Of a DNA stretch of 21,235 bases, positions 14,957-21,235 are shown one piece after another. The stretch comes from an uncultured Kiritimatiellota bacterium. GTDB taxonomy: Bacteria; Verrucomicrobiota; Kiritimatiellia; RFP12; UBA1067. The stretch covers positions 1-21,235 of the forward strand of contig CAKTYZ010000031.1 in the NCBI GenBank assembly GCA_934635225.1, read 5' to 3'. The first letter of the stretch is position 1. Each line of letters starts with the position of its first letter. A program made the position numbers and the translations under genes. The notes beneath the pieces are model-generated. The model searched no databases. It was not told where the DNA came from and was given only the letters and a program-made list of their open reading frames with translations.

Positions 14957-15857
14957 ACGCTATCTGGACTGGCTGAAGGCGCGACGGCCCGATCTCGGTG
15001 GCTTGCGGATCGGCATCGACTGCTCGAACGGCATGGCGAGCCTGCTTGCGCGCGACCTCTTTCCGGATGCGGAGATCCTGAACGACACGCTTGACGGGAC
15101 TTTTCCGAATCACTCGCCGAATCCGCTCAAGGCCGAGGCGCGCGAGCAGGTCGCGGCGTGCGTGCGTGCGCACGGCCTGGACTGCGGCGTCATCTTTGAC
15201 GGCGACGCCGACCGCGCGATGTTCGTGGACGAGACGGGTGCATTCGTCCAGCCCGACTACCTGATTCCCGTGGTAGCGCGCGCGACGGCGCGTGCGCGGA
15301 AGAACGAGACCTCGGGCGCGTTCGTTCTGCACGACGTCCGCACGTCGCGCGGCGCGATCGAGACGCTGGCGGAAGAGGGCTTTGCGCCGGTGATGGTGCC
15401 GGTCGGGCACGCGTTTGCCAAGCCGAAGATGCGCGAATGGAACGCGTTGTGCGGAGGCGAGCTGGCGGGGCACTACTATTTCGGTGAGTTCTTCGGCTGC
15501 GATTCGGGCTTCCTCGCGGCGTTGCGCATCTTGGGCGAAATCGCCTTGGCGAAGGCGCACGGTCAGACGTTCGCCGAGATGATGCGCCCGATCGTCTCGC
15601 GCTACGCGAATTCGGGTGAGCTGAACTTCAAGGTCGAAGACAAGCCGCGCGCGATTGCGCGCGTCCTGTCGGCCGCACGGGCATTCGGCGCGGAGACGGG
15701 GCGGAGCGAGATCGACGGCGTGCGCCTGGAGTTCGCCGAGGGTTGGATCAGCGTTCGCAAGTCGAACACCGAGCCGTATCTGCGGTTGCTCGTCGAGACG
15801 AGGAGCGCCGCGCGGCTGCGCGATTGGGTCGAGAGGCTGACGCAGGCGATTGGCTGA
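14943..15857 (+). CDS. Phosphohexomutase, C-terminal part (domains 2-4) of a split gene
   Basis: These 304 residues supply the rest of the phosphohexomutase. Domain 2 has the metal-binding loop FDGDADR (Asp86, Asp88, Asp90). Domain 3 has the sugar-binding loop GGELAGHYYF (Glu173, His177), where the Ser usual in GExSGH is Ala175. Domain 4 has the phosphate-binding RKSNTEP (Arg272 onward). All catalytic elements are retained, which argues against long-standing decay. ATG 14943 is chosen because AAAGGA at 14931-14936 sits 6 nt upstream; it overlaps the N-terminal ORF by 14 nt, an arrangement that allows translational coupling. The frame is also open from 14922, which is less well supported. The PHP gene follows after 3 nt. 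Confidence 0.85.
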   Translation: MNFRERYLDWLKARRPDLGGLRIGIDCSNGMASLLARDLFPDAEILNDTLDGTFPNHSPNPLKAEAREQVAACVRAHGLDCGVIFDGDADRAMFVDETGAFVQPDYLIPVVARATARARKNETSGAFVLHDVRTSRGAIETLAEEGFAPVMVPVGHAFAKPKMREWNALCGGELAGHYYFGEFFGCDSGFLAALRILGEIALAKAHGQTFAEMMRPIVSRYANSGELNFKVEDKPRAIARVLSAARAFGAETGRSEIDGVRLEFAEGWISVRKSNTEPYLRLLVETRSAARLRDWVERLTQAIG

Positions 15858-15860
15858 GCC

Positions 15861-16721
15861 ATGACGCTTGACTTCCACGTTCACTCGACGGCATCGGACG
15901 GAACTTGCGCACCGCGTGAGCTGGCCGAGATGGCCGCGCAGGGCGGTTTTGCCGCGATTGCGCTCACTGACCATGACAACGCGGACGGCGTGGACGAGTT
16001 CCTCTCCGCCGGTGCACGGCTCGGGGTCCGGACTGTCGCTGGGATTGAGCTGAGCATCGAGCCGGGGCGGACTTTTGACCGTTTCCACCTGCTTGGGCTT
16101 GGCATTGACCCGGCGGATGCCGGACTCAAGGCGTTCCTGCGCAAGGTGCTGGACGGTCGCAACGCGCGCAATGCGCAGATTCTGGAGAACTTTCGCCGTC
16201 TCGGCATCGAGATGACCGACATCTCGGCCTATGCGCACGGCGAGGTGCTGGCGCGTCCGCATTTTGCGCGGTGGCTCATGGAGCACGGGTACGCGCAGTC
16301 AATCATTGAGGCGTTCGAGGCCTATCTCCTGCCCGAATCGCCGGCGGCGACGCGTTGCTACGAAGAGCGGTTCCATCCCGATCAGGAGGAGGCGTTTGCC
16401 GTGGTTCACGCGGCGGGCGGGCTGTGCGTGATGGCGCACCCGAAATACTGGCGCAGCGCCTGGAAGGACGTCGGCTGTGACTTTGACGCGGCGGCGCACG
16501 AGCTGGCGGTCCTGAAGGAGAAGGGGCTGGACGGCCTGGAATCGCTTTACCGGGCGAATCGTCCTGAGGAAAATGTCATGTTTACGCGCATGGCGACGTC
16601 GCTCGGTCTGCTGAAAAGCGCCGGAAGCGATTACCACGGCGCGAACAAGCCCACGATTCCGCTGGGGATGGACGTTCCCGATTCCTTTGCCGCGCCGCTC
16701 TTGGAGAGGCTGGGGGCTTGA
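15861..16721 (+). CDS. PHP-domain phosphoesterase (TrpH/YciV-like)
   Basis: This 286-residue protein carries the full set of PHP metal-binding motifs: HVHSTASDG at residues 6-14, LTDHDN at 35-40, GIELS, RPHFARWL, MAHPKYW and SDYHG with His259. The length and order match the TrpH/YciV family. Characterised members hydrolyse 3',5'-nucleoside bisphosphates or trim RNA 5' ends as a 5'-3' exoribonuclease. The family can thus be named, but the exact substrate here is inferred. It starts 3 nt after the phosphohexomutase stop and ends overlapping the next gene by one base, so it belongs to the same operon. It precedes another nuclease-type gene, consistent with a role in nucleic acid or nucleotide turnover. 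Confidence 0.88.
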   Translation: MTLDFHVHSTASDGTCAPRELAEMAAQGGFAAIALTDHDNADGVDEFLSAGARLGVRTVAGIELSIEPGRTFDRFHLLGLGIDPADAGLKAFLRKVLDGRNARNAQILENFRRLGIEMTDISAYAHGEVLARPHFARWLMEHGYAQSIIEAFEAYLLPESPAATRCYEERFHPDQEEAFAVVHAAGGLCVMAHPKYWRSAWKDVGCDFDAAAHELAVLKEKGLDGLESLYRANRPEENVMFTRMATSLGLLKSAGSDYHGANKPTIPLGMDVPDSFAAPLLERLGA

Positions 16722-17194
16722 TGGACTTCACGGCGATAGACTTCGAGACGACGGGTTACGAATGCGGGGGCACGAACGAGCCTTGGCAGCTGGGTCTCGC
16801 AGTCGTGCGGGACGGCGTTGTGGTCGAGACGCGCGAGTTCTTCTTTGACGTCGAAGGCGCGCCCGCGCGCGCACATGAGCGGGATGCGTTGGGAACGCTT
16901 CAGAGCTCGTTCGAGACGTGGTATCCGCACCTTGCGGGACGCCGTCTCGTCGCGCACAACATTGCCTGCGAGCGGACGATTCTGACGCGCGTGGCGCCGC
17001 TCACGAAATGGGGCCCGTGGTCCGACACGATGAAGCTGGCGAAGGCGCGTTATCCGGGTCTGCCGTCCTATGCGCTCGGAGACCTCTGCGAGGCGTTCGG
17101 CTGTGTGCCGCAAATGGACGGGCGAACTTGGCATGACGGACTGTATGATGCCGTGGCCTGTGCCCGGCTGGCCCTCTTCCTCAACCTGTTTTGA
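16721..17194 (+). CDS. DnaQ-like DEDDh 3'-5' exonuclease
   Basis: This 157-residue protein has the RNase-T/DnaQ fold. Exo I is AIDFETTG (Asp7, Glu9), Exo II lies at AHNIACERTIL (His79-Asn80), and Exo III is HDGLYDAVACA (His138, Asp143). It should remove nucleotides from 3' ends of DNA or RNA with two metal ions. The Exo II acid, normally Asp as in HNxxFD, is Glu84 here, which may reduce or alter activity. There is no BRCT, polymerase or other domain, so it is a stand-alone exonuclease rather than a DNA polymerase III proofreading subunit fusion. I chose ATG 16721, whose A is the last base of the previous stop (TGATG); the frame also permits TTG at 16718. Operon with the PHP gene. Confidence 0.82.
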   Translation: MDFTAIDFETTGYECGGTNEPWQLGLAVVRDGVVVETREFFFDVEGAPARAHERDALGTLQSSFETWYPHLAGRRLVAHNIACERTILTRVAPLTKWGPWSDTMKLAKARYPGLPSYALGDLCEAFGCVPQMDGRTWHDGLYDAVACARLALFLNLF

Positions 17195-17249
17195 GCGTCG
17201 CCAAAGCGCGTGCCGGACGGTCCTGGAGCGAAGGCGGTTCGGGATGCGG

Positions 17250-17279
17250 TTGAAACGCGGCGGGCAATCGTGGTATAAT
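17250..17279 (+). promoter_or_regulatory. Promoter of the nusB-ribD operon
   Basis: TTGAAA (17250-17255) and TATAAT (17274-17279) are spaced 18 bp, with TGG before the -10. The transcript should start near 17286, leaving a short leader with an AAAGG ribosome binding site ahead of ATG 17302. The 55 bp between the exonuclease stop and the -35 show no clear terminator. Confidence 0.8.
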
Positions 17280-17301
17280 ACGCGCCGAAAGGTTCTTTGA
17301 C

Positions 17302-17748
17302 ATGATTGCGACACGTAGACAGGCCCGCGAATGGGCGATTCAGATGCTCACGGCGGCGGATTTGAACCCCCCGGCGAACGTGGAGGAGTTTATGGCCTCC
17401 TATTGGAATCAGATTCTTGACCTTGATGAGGAGGACGGCGGGCCGCAGTCCGCACGGGGCAAGCTGAAGGCTTTTGCCGAGGAACGTGTCGCAGGCGTGT
17501 TGGGTTCACGGGCGGAGATCGACGCGCTCATCAGCTCGCTTTTGGTCGGGTGGGACCTTTACCGTCTGGGCACGGTCGAGCGTGCGGTCATGCGCCTTGG
17601 CATTTGGGAGATGAAGAATACGGATGTGCCGAAGCCCGTCGTCATCAACGAGGCCGTCGATCTCGCGAACTGGTTTTCGAGCTCCAAGACTCGCCTCATC
17701 GTCAATGGCGTCCTCAACAAGTATGCCCAACAGCATCCGACAGCCTGA
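17302..17748 (+). CDS. nusB: Transcription antitermination factor NusB
   Basis: The 148-residue protein is the right length for NusB, an all-helical RNA-binding protein that joins NusE (S10) on boxA RNA to allow antitermination in rRNA operons. Family marks are RRQAREWAIQML near the N-terminus, then the C-terminal signature WDLYRLGTVERAVMRLGIWEM, PVVINEAVDLANWF and LIVNGVLNKYAQ. An insert around residues 45-60 (LDEEDGGPQSARGK) is a little longer than in E. coli. It is first in its operon behind a strong promoter and overlaps ribD by 26 nt. nusB beside riboflavin genes is a widespread arrangement. Confidence 0.95.
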   Translation: MIATRRQAREWAIQMLTAADLNPPANVEEFMASYWNQILDLDEEDGGPQSARGKLKAFAEERVAGVLGSRAEIDALISSLLVGWDLYRLGTVERAVMRLGIWEMKNTDVPKPVVINEAVDLANWFSSSKTRLIVNGVLNKYAQQHPTA

Positions 17749-18751
17749 AGTTCGGTTCATTGCGCGCGCGATTGAGCTGGCGCGGCGCGGATGCGGGCAC
17801 ACGCGGCCCAATCCGCCCGTGGGCGCGGTCCTCGTCCGGAGGGGCGAGATCGTCGGAGAGGGTTTCCACAAGAGGGCCGGGGGCGACCATGCCGAAGTCG
17901 CGGCGATCAAGGACGCGCGCCGGCGGGGCTTGGACTTGTCCGCGACGAAGATGCGCGAGGCGACGCTGTATGTCACGCTGGAGCCGTGTTCCCGTCCGGG
18001 GCGCGTGGGCGCGTGTACGGATGCCATTGTCGCGGCGGGGATCGGGCGTGTCGTCTATGCCGTGCCCGATCCGAACCCCGTCAATCGCGGGCGCGCGGCG
18101 CGCGTGCTGGCGAAGGCGCATGTCCGGTGCGAACGCTATGCGGGTGCGGCGCAGGCGCTGGCCTCGGCCCGTCGGCTGATTGCGCCGTTCGCGAAGCACG
18201 TGACGACGGGTTTGCCGTTCGTGACGGTCAAGCTGGCGATGTCGCTGGATGGGCGCATTTGCGACGATGCGGGGCGCGCCCGATGGATTTCCTCGGCGAA
18301 GTCGCGCGTCTGCACGGGACGGTTGCGGGCGGCGGTTGATGCGATTCTCGTCGGCGCCGAGACGGTGCGGAAGGACAACCCGTCGCTTCTTTGCCACCAG
18401 AAGCGGAACAGGGACCTTTTGCGCGTCATCGTCTCGAAGTCCGGGAATCTGCCGCGCACGGCGCAGGTCTTCACGGACGGACAGAATCCGACGCTCGTCT
18501 TCCGTGATGCGGTGGAGGCCGTGCGGGAATTGGGGCGGCGCGGGGCCTTGCACGTCCTGTGCGAAGGCGGGCTCTCCCTCGCGACGTCGCTCGCGGAGGC
18601 GGGGCTCGTGGACGAGTGGATGACGGTTCTCTCGCCCTGCGTCATCGGACACCGCCCGATGTCCGAGGCGCTTCGCCTGAAACTTTCGTCGGTCGTCTGC
18701 TGTGACGCGAAGTCTGGCGACGTCCTGGCCGATTTTCTCTACCCTGCCTAA
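17723..18751 (+). CDS. ribD: Bifunctional riboflavin biosynthesis deaminase/reductase RibD
   Basis: RibD deaminates the diaminopyrimidine product of GTP cyclohydrolase II and then reduces its ribosyl side chain with NADPH. The 342-residue protein has the N-terminal cytidine-deaminase-like domain with zinc ligands His56 and Glu58 (DHAEVAAI), Cys89 and Cys98 (LEPCSRPGRVGAC). The C-terminal reductase domain has VTVKLAMSLDGRI, a WIS strand, DAILVGAETVRKDNPSL and LHVLCEGGLSLA. Both halves look intact. ATG 17723 overlaps the end of nusB by 26 nt; the frame is open from 17624, but homology begins close to RFIARAIELARRG. Other riboflavin genes are absent from the window. No FMN riboswitch is seen upstream. 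Confidence 0.94.
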   Translation: MPNSIRQPEVRFIARAIELARRGCGHTRPNPPVGAVLVRRGEIVGEGFHKRAGGDHAEVAAIKDARRRGLDLSATKMREATLYVTLEPCSRPGRVGACTDAIVAAGIGRVVYAVPDPNPVNRGRAARVLAKAHVRCERYAGAAQALASARRLIAPFAKHVTTGLPFVTVKLAMSLDGRICDDAGRARWISSAKSRVCTGRLRAAVDAILVGAETVRKDNPSLLCHQKRNRDLLRVIVSKSGNLPRTAQVFTDGQNPTLVFRDAVEAVRELGRRGALHVLCEGGLSLATSLAEAGLVDEWMTVLSPCVIGHRPMSEALRLKLSSVVCCDAKSGDVLADFLYPA

Positions 18752-18761
18752 GGAGTTCAAC

Positions 18762-20156
18762 GTGAAGGCTGTCTGGTGTGTGGTTTTTTCCTGTTGCGTG
18801 CTGGCCTTTGCGCGCGGCGAGCGCGAGGTGTCGATTCGCACGTTCTCGGACGAAGTGCGGGCGCGTGTCGTCGAGAAAGTCGCAGAGGCGCTGAACGACA
18901 GGAGTTCCCAGACGGCGGAAATCGAGGGCGTCGTGACGTTTGCGCGCGACGACTTCCTGTTTTTGCAGCGGGACGATGACGGGCTCAAGATCGAGGCGGC
19001 CGCCTTGGGGCGGTCGGTCCGTCCGGGCGACTGCGTCGCCGTCAAGGGTGTGCCGTCTTTGGAAGGCGGGCGCGTCATCCTCAAGGCGAAGACGGTGGAG
19101 AAGACGGGCACGGAGGCCTTGCCGCCGCCCAAGGTCGTCTCGATGAACGAGCTCATTTATGCGGAAAACGAGGAGCGTGACGTCAATTGGCTGCGCGTCA
19201 CCTTGACCGGGCGCGCGATCGGCTTGGCCGAGCACGGCTTCGTCATCGACGTCTCGGGCGTTCCCGTCAACGTGATGTGCACGAATCCGCCGGGGTTTCT
19301 CTCGGATTCGGCCCATACGCATCCGAAAGTCATCGTGACGGGCGTGGTCGAGCTGATGCTCGATCCGTCGGTCCTTCTCGGTCGCGAGACCTACGTCATG
19401 GGCGTGAAGCTCAACGCCGACGGCGCGGACGTGACGCTGGTCGCCGACCTTCCCTATTTGGCCGCTCGCCGGACGCGGCACTTCATCTTCGGAGCCGTCG
19501 CCGTCTCGGTTGCCTTGGCTGCGCTCCTCTTCGTTCTCGTGGCCTTCTTCGTGCGTCAGCAGAAGCGACTCTTCCGGTCGCGTACGCTGATGGCCGAACG
19601 CAAGCGCATGGCGGACGACCTGCACGACACCATCGAGCAGCATCTCGTGGGCGCGGGCATGCTGATGAAGCTCAATCGACTCAAAGAGGCGGAGGGCGTG
19701 CTTGTCCGGGCGAAGCGCGAGATCCGCGACATCGTCTGGGGCCTGAAGAATGACGACATGATGCGCCTGTCCCCGGCTGAGATGCTGCGTCAGCTGGCGC
19801 ATGACGAGAACACGAAGGGCCTCTGCCGCGTCGATACGAAGCTCGCGGGCCTCCCGCCGCAGATGGACGCGGCGCAGATGCGTGACCTCTCGCTTGTCGT
19901 CCGCGAAGCGATTGGCAATGCGATCAAGCACGGCGCGGCGAAGAAAATCGCCCTGACGGCGGATTCGACGGCGGGCGGCGGCTGGCTTCTGCGCGTGGCG
20001 AACGATGGTGCGCCGTTTGACCCCACGAAGGCGCCGGGCGCGGCAGAAGGGCATTTCGGGCTGGAGGGGATGCGGCAACGGGCGCGTCGGCTGGGCGCGA
20101 CGCTCTCCTTCTCCCGGCGGGAGAACTGGACGGTCCTCTCGCTTGAACGGGCGTGA
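18762..20156 (+). CDS. Membrane sensor histidine kinase, NarL/DesK type, with OB-fold-like extracellular domain
   Basis: The 464-residue protein has a short signal segment (residues 2-17). An extracellular part at about 20-240 appears to be two OB-fold-like beta-barrels (EGVVTFARDDFLFLQRDDDG with GDCVAVKGVPSLEGGRVIL, then VTLTGRAIGLAEHGFVIDVS). One transmembrane helix lies at about 241-265. A HisKA_3 dimerisation segment follows with the phospho-acceptor His288 (ERKRMADDLHDTIEQH), then a HATPase domain with N-box REAIGNAIKHG (Asn386) and G-box GHFGLEGMRQRARRLGA. It should autophosphorylate and pass phosphate to a NarL-type response regulator, which is not encoded in the window. The start is GTG 18762, chosen because AAGGAG (18750-18755) is well placed 6 nt upstream. 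It follows ribD by 10 nt. The ligand is unknown. Confidence 0.87.
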   Translation: MKAVWCVVFSCCVLAFARGEREVSIRTFSDEVRARVVEKVAEALNDRSSQTAEIEGVVTFARDDFLFLQRDDDGLKIEAAALGRSVRPGDCVAVKGVPSLEGGRVILKAKTVEKTGTEALPPPKVVSMNELIYAENEERDVNWLRVTLTGRAIGLAEHGFVIDVSGVPVNVMCTNPPGFLSDSAHTHPKVIVTGVVELMLDPSVLLGRETYVMGVKLNADGADVTLVADLPYLAARRTRHFIFGAVAVSVALAALLFVLVAFFVRQQKRLFRSRTLMAERKRMADDLHDTIEQHLVGAGMLMKLNRLKEAEGVLVRAKREIRDIVWGLKNDDMMRLSPAEMLRQLAHDENTKGLCRVDTKLAGLPPQMDAAQMRDLSLVVREAIGNAIKHGAAKKIALTADSTAGGGWLLRVANDGAPFDPTKAPGAAEGHFGLEGMRQRARRLGATLSFSRRENWTVLSLERA

Positions 20157-20180
20157 CGAATGCGTGTCAAGGACTTGCGC

Positions 20181-21212
20181 ATGGCGAAAAGACTGATCAT
20201 TTTGGGAGCGACTGGCTCCATTGGGACAAGCGCGGCGGACGTCGTGCGGACGCATCCGGACGACTTCACTGTCGTGGCGGTCTCGGCGCTTCGCGCACGT
20301 GTCGCATGTGAGGACTTGGCGCGCGAATTCGGCGCGAAGGCCTATGTTGGCGAAGATGCCGCCTTGCGGGCTGTCGAGGAGAACGAGGCGGACATCTGCC
20401 TGGTCGCGACGGTCGGCGCGTCGGGGCTGAAGCCGACATTGGCCGCCATCGAGAAGGGCATGGACATTGCCCTCGCAACCAAGGAGGTGATGGTGATGGC
20501 GGGCGAGGTCGTGACGGCGCGGGCAAGGGCGCGCGGCGTCCGCTTCCGCCCAGTTGATTCGGAGCATTCCGCGATCTTTCAGGCATTGCAGGGCGGCGGT
20601 GAAGTCGAACGGCTCATCCTGACGGCTTCGGGGGGGCCGTTTCTGGACGCGCCGGCGGACCTCTCGTCCGTGACCGTCGAACAGGCGCTGAACCATCCGC
20701 GCTGGAAGATGGGCCCGAAGGTCACGGTCGATTCGGCGACGATGATGAACAAGGGCTTTGAGATCATCGAGGCGCACTGGCTCTTTGACGTGCCGTATGG
20801 CCGAATCGAGGCCGTCGTTCACCCCGAGTCCGTGGTGCATTCGCTCGTCACGTTCACGGACGGCTCGACGTTGGCGCAGCTTTGTCCGCCCGACATGCGC
20901 GTGCCGATTCAGTATGCGCTCTCTTGGCCGGAACGGTTGCCCGCCGTGCGCAAGGCCCTTGACCTGCCGGCGCTGGGCGCGTTGACGTTCCGTGCGCCCG
21001 ACTTGGAGCGTTTCCCTTGTCTGCGGCTCGCGAAGGAGGCGTTGCGTCTCGGAGGGCTTGCCCCGGCCGCGCTGTCGATTGCCGATGAATACGCCGTCCG
21101 CGCGTTCCTTGAAGGGCGCATCCGCTACTGCGACATCCCGTCCGTGCTGGAGAAGGCCCTGTCCGATCCCGACGTCTGGGTTCCGGAGGGGCTTGTCGCC
21201 GGCTGCGAATGA
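20181..21212 (+). CDS. dxr: 1-deoxy-D-xylulose 5-phosphate reductoisomerase
   Basis: DXR converts DXP to 2-C-methyl-D-erythritol 4-phosphate with NADPH, the committed step of the MEP isoprenoid pathway. The protein shows the nucleotide-binding start LIILGATGSIGTSAADVV, the metal site PVDSEH (Asp126, Glu128), TASGGPF, and DSATMMNKGFEIIEAHWLF (Asn190, Lys191, Glu194). It also has HPESVVHSLV and a C-terminal ADEYAVRAFLEGRI. At 343 residues it is shorter than the usual 380-400 and ends soon after the DIPSVLEKAL helix, so the terminal helical segment is reduced. The LANKES motif reads LATKEV. I chose ATG 20181 because AAGGA at 20169-20173 is 7 nt upstream; ATG 20160 is possible. Only 24 nt separate it from the kinase stop. 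Confidence 0.93.
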   Translation: MAKRLIILGATGSIGTSAADVVRTHPDDFTVVAVSALRARVACEDLAREFGAKAYVGEDAALRAVEENEADICLVATVGASGLKPTLAAIEKGMDIALATKEVMVMAGEVVTARARARGVRFRPVDSEHSAIFQALQGGGEVERLILTASGGPFLDAPADLSSVTVEQALNHPRWKMGPKVTVDSATMMNKGFEIIEAHWLFDVPYGRIEAVVHPESVVHSLVTFTDGSTLAQLCPPDMRVPIQYALSWPERLPAVRKALDLPALGALTFRAPDLERFPCLRLAKEALRLGGLAPAALSIADEYAVRAFLEGRIRYCDIPSVLEKALSDPDVWVPEGLVAGCE

Positions 21213-21228
21213 GGGCGCGCTCCCGCCC
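21213..21228 (+). other. GC hairpin directly after dxr
   Basis: GGGCG (21213-21217) can pair with CGCCC (21224-21228). The window ends 7 nt later, so it cannot be seen whether a T-run follows. A start codon ATG at 21209-21211 overlaps the dxr stop in the ATGA manner, so the sequence may instead be the beginning of another gene. Confidence 0.2.
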
Positions 21229-21235
21229 TGGAGAC

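Noticed and set aside
14871..16286. A 471-codon minus-strand open frame across the phosphohexomutase and PHP genes.
   Set aside because: The + strand genes carry complete family motifs; the antisense frame is Arg-rich and featureless.
18642..20840. A 732-codon open frame on the minus strand across the kinase and dxr genes.
   Set aside because: It is antisense to clearly identified genes, is very rich in Arg and His, and has no recognisable motif. It arises from third-position GC bias.
21209..21235. A possible gene start (ATGAGGGCGCGC) overlapping the dxr stop.
   Set aside because: Only nine codons are visible and no ribosome binding site is well placed, so it cannot be supported.

Overview
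The window reads as a high-GC bacterial chromosome segment. Every convincing gene lies on the + strand except a transposase stub at the left edge. The gene style suggests the Verrucomicrobiota / Kiritimatiellota / Lentisphaerota group: very large exported proteins joining FlgD-like Ig, NHL-type propeller and CBM9-like domains, a glycine-rich 'GGGGGG...GSGIVIVRY' surface domain, and a sensor kinase with an OB-fold-like extracellular part. This placement is inferred from protein style; no rRNA or other marker is present.

Layout. (1) 1-374: a minus-strand, 5'-truncated transposase fragment, probably IS30-like, running off the left edge. (2) 427-2765: a two-gene type II restriction-modification system of the PaeR7I/XhoI kind (expected site CTCGAG), endonuclease first, overlapping the methyltransferase by 4 nt, and probably translated from a leaderless mRNA. 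(3) 2766-3250: a 485-bp gap with two striking inverted repeats, a terminator-like hairpin, an isolated promoter with a ribosome binding site, and a 42-codon ORF that looks like the remnant of a lost gene. (4) 3251-4123: an exported alpha/beta hydrolase. (5) 4272-14393: a three-gene operon of giant exported proteins: an SGNH esterase fused to two glycine-rich domains, then two tandem propeller/CBM9-like paralogues. (6) 14534-17194: a phosphohexomutase split into two overlapping ORFs, a PHP-domain phosphoesterase and a DEDDh exonuclease. (7) 17302-21212: nusB, ribD, an orphan NarL-type sensor histidine kinase and dxr.

How the genes fit together. The restriction-modification pair is an accessory defence module beside mobile-element debris. 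The 4272-14393 operon, perhaps with the hydrolase before it, looks like an envelope or secreted system for binding and deacylating carbohydrate; that role is inferred from domain content only. The right third is mostly housekeeping: sugar-phosphate interconversion, RNA/nucleotide turnover, antitermination, riboflavin synthesis and isoprenoid synthesis.

Six promoters share an extended -10 (TGn + TATAAT-like). Two of them sit so close to their ATG that the mRNA should be leaderless. The observations I rate highest are the split but otherwise intact phosphohexomutase, the giant exported-protein operon, and the two inverted repeats between 2757 and 3050.
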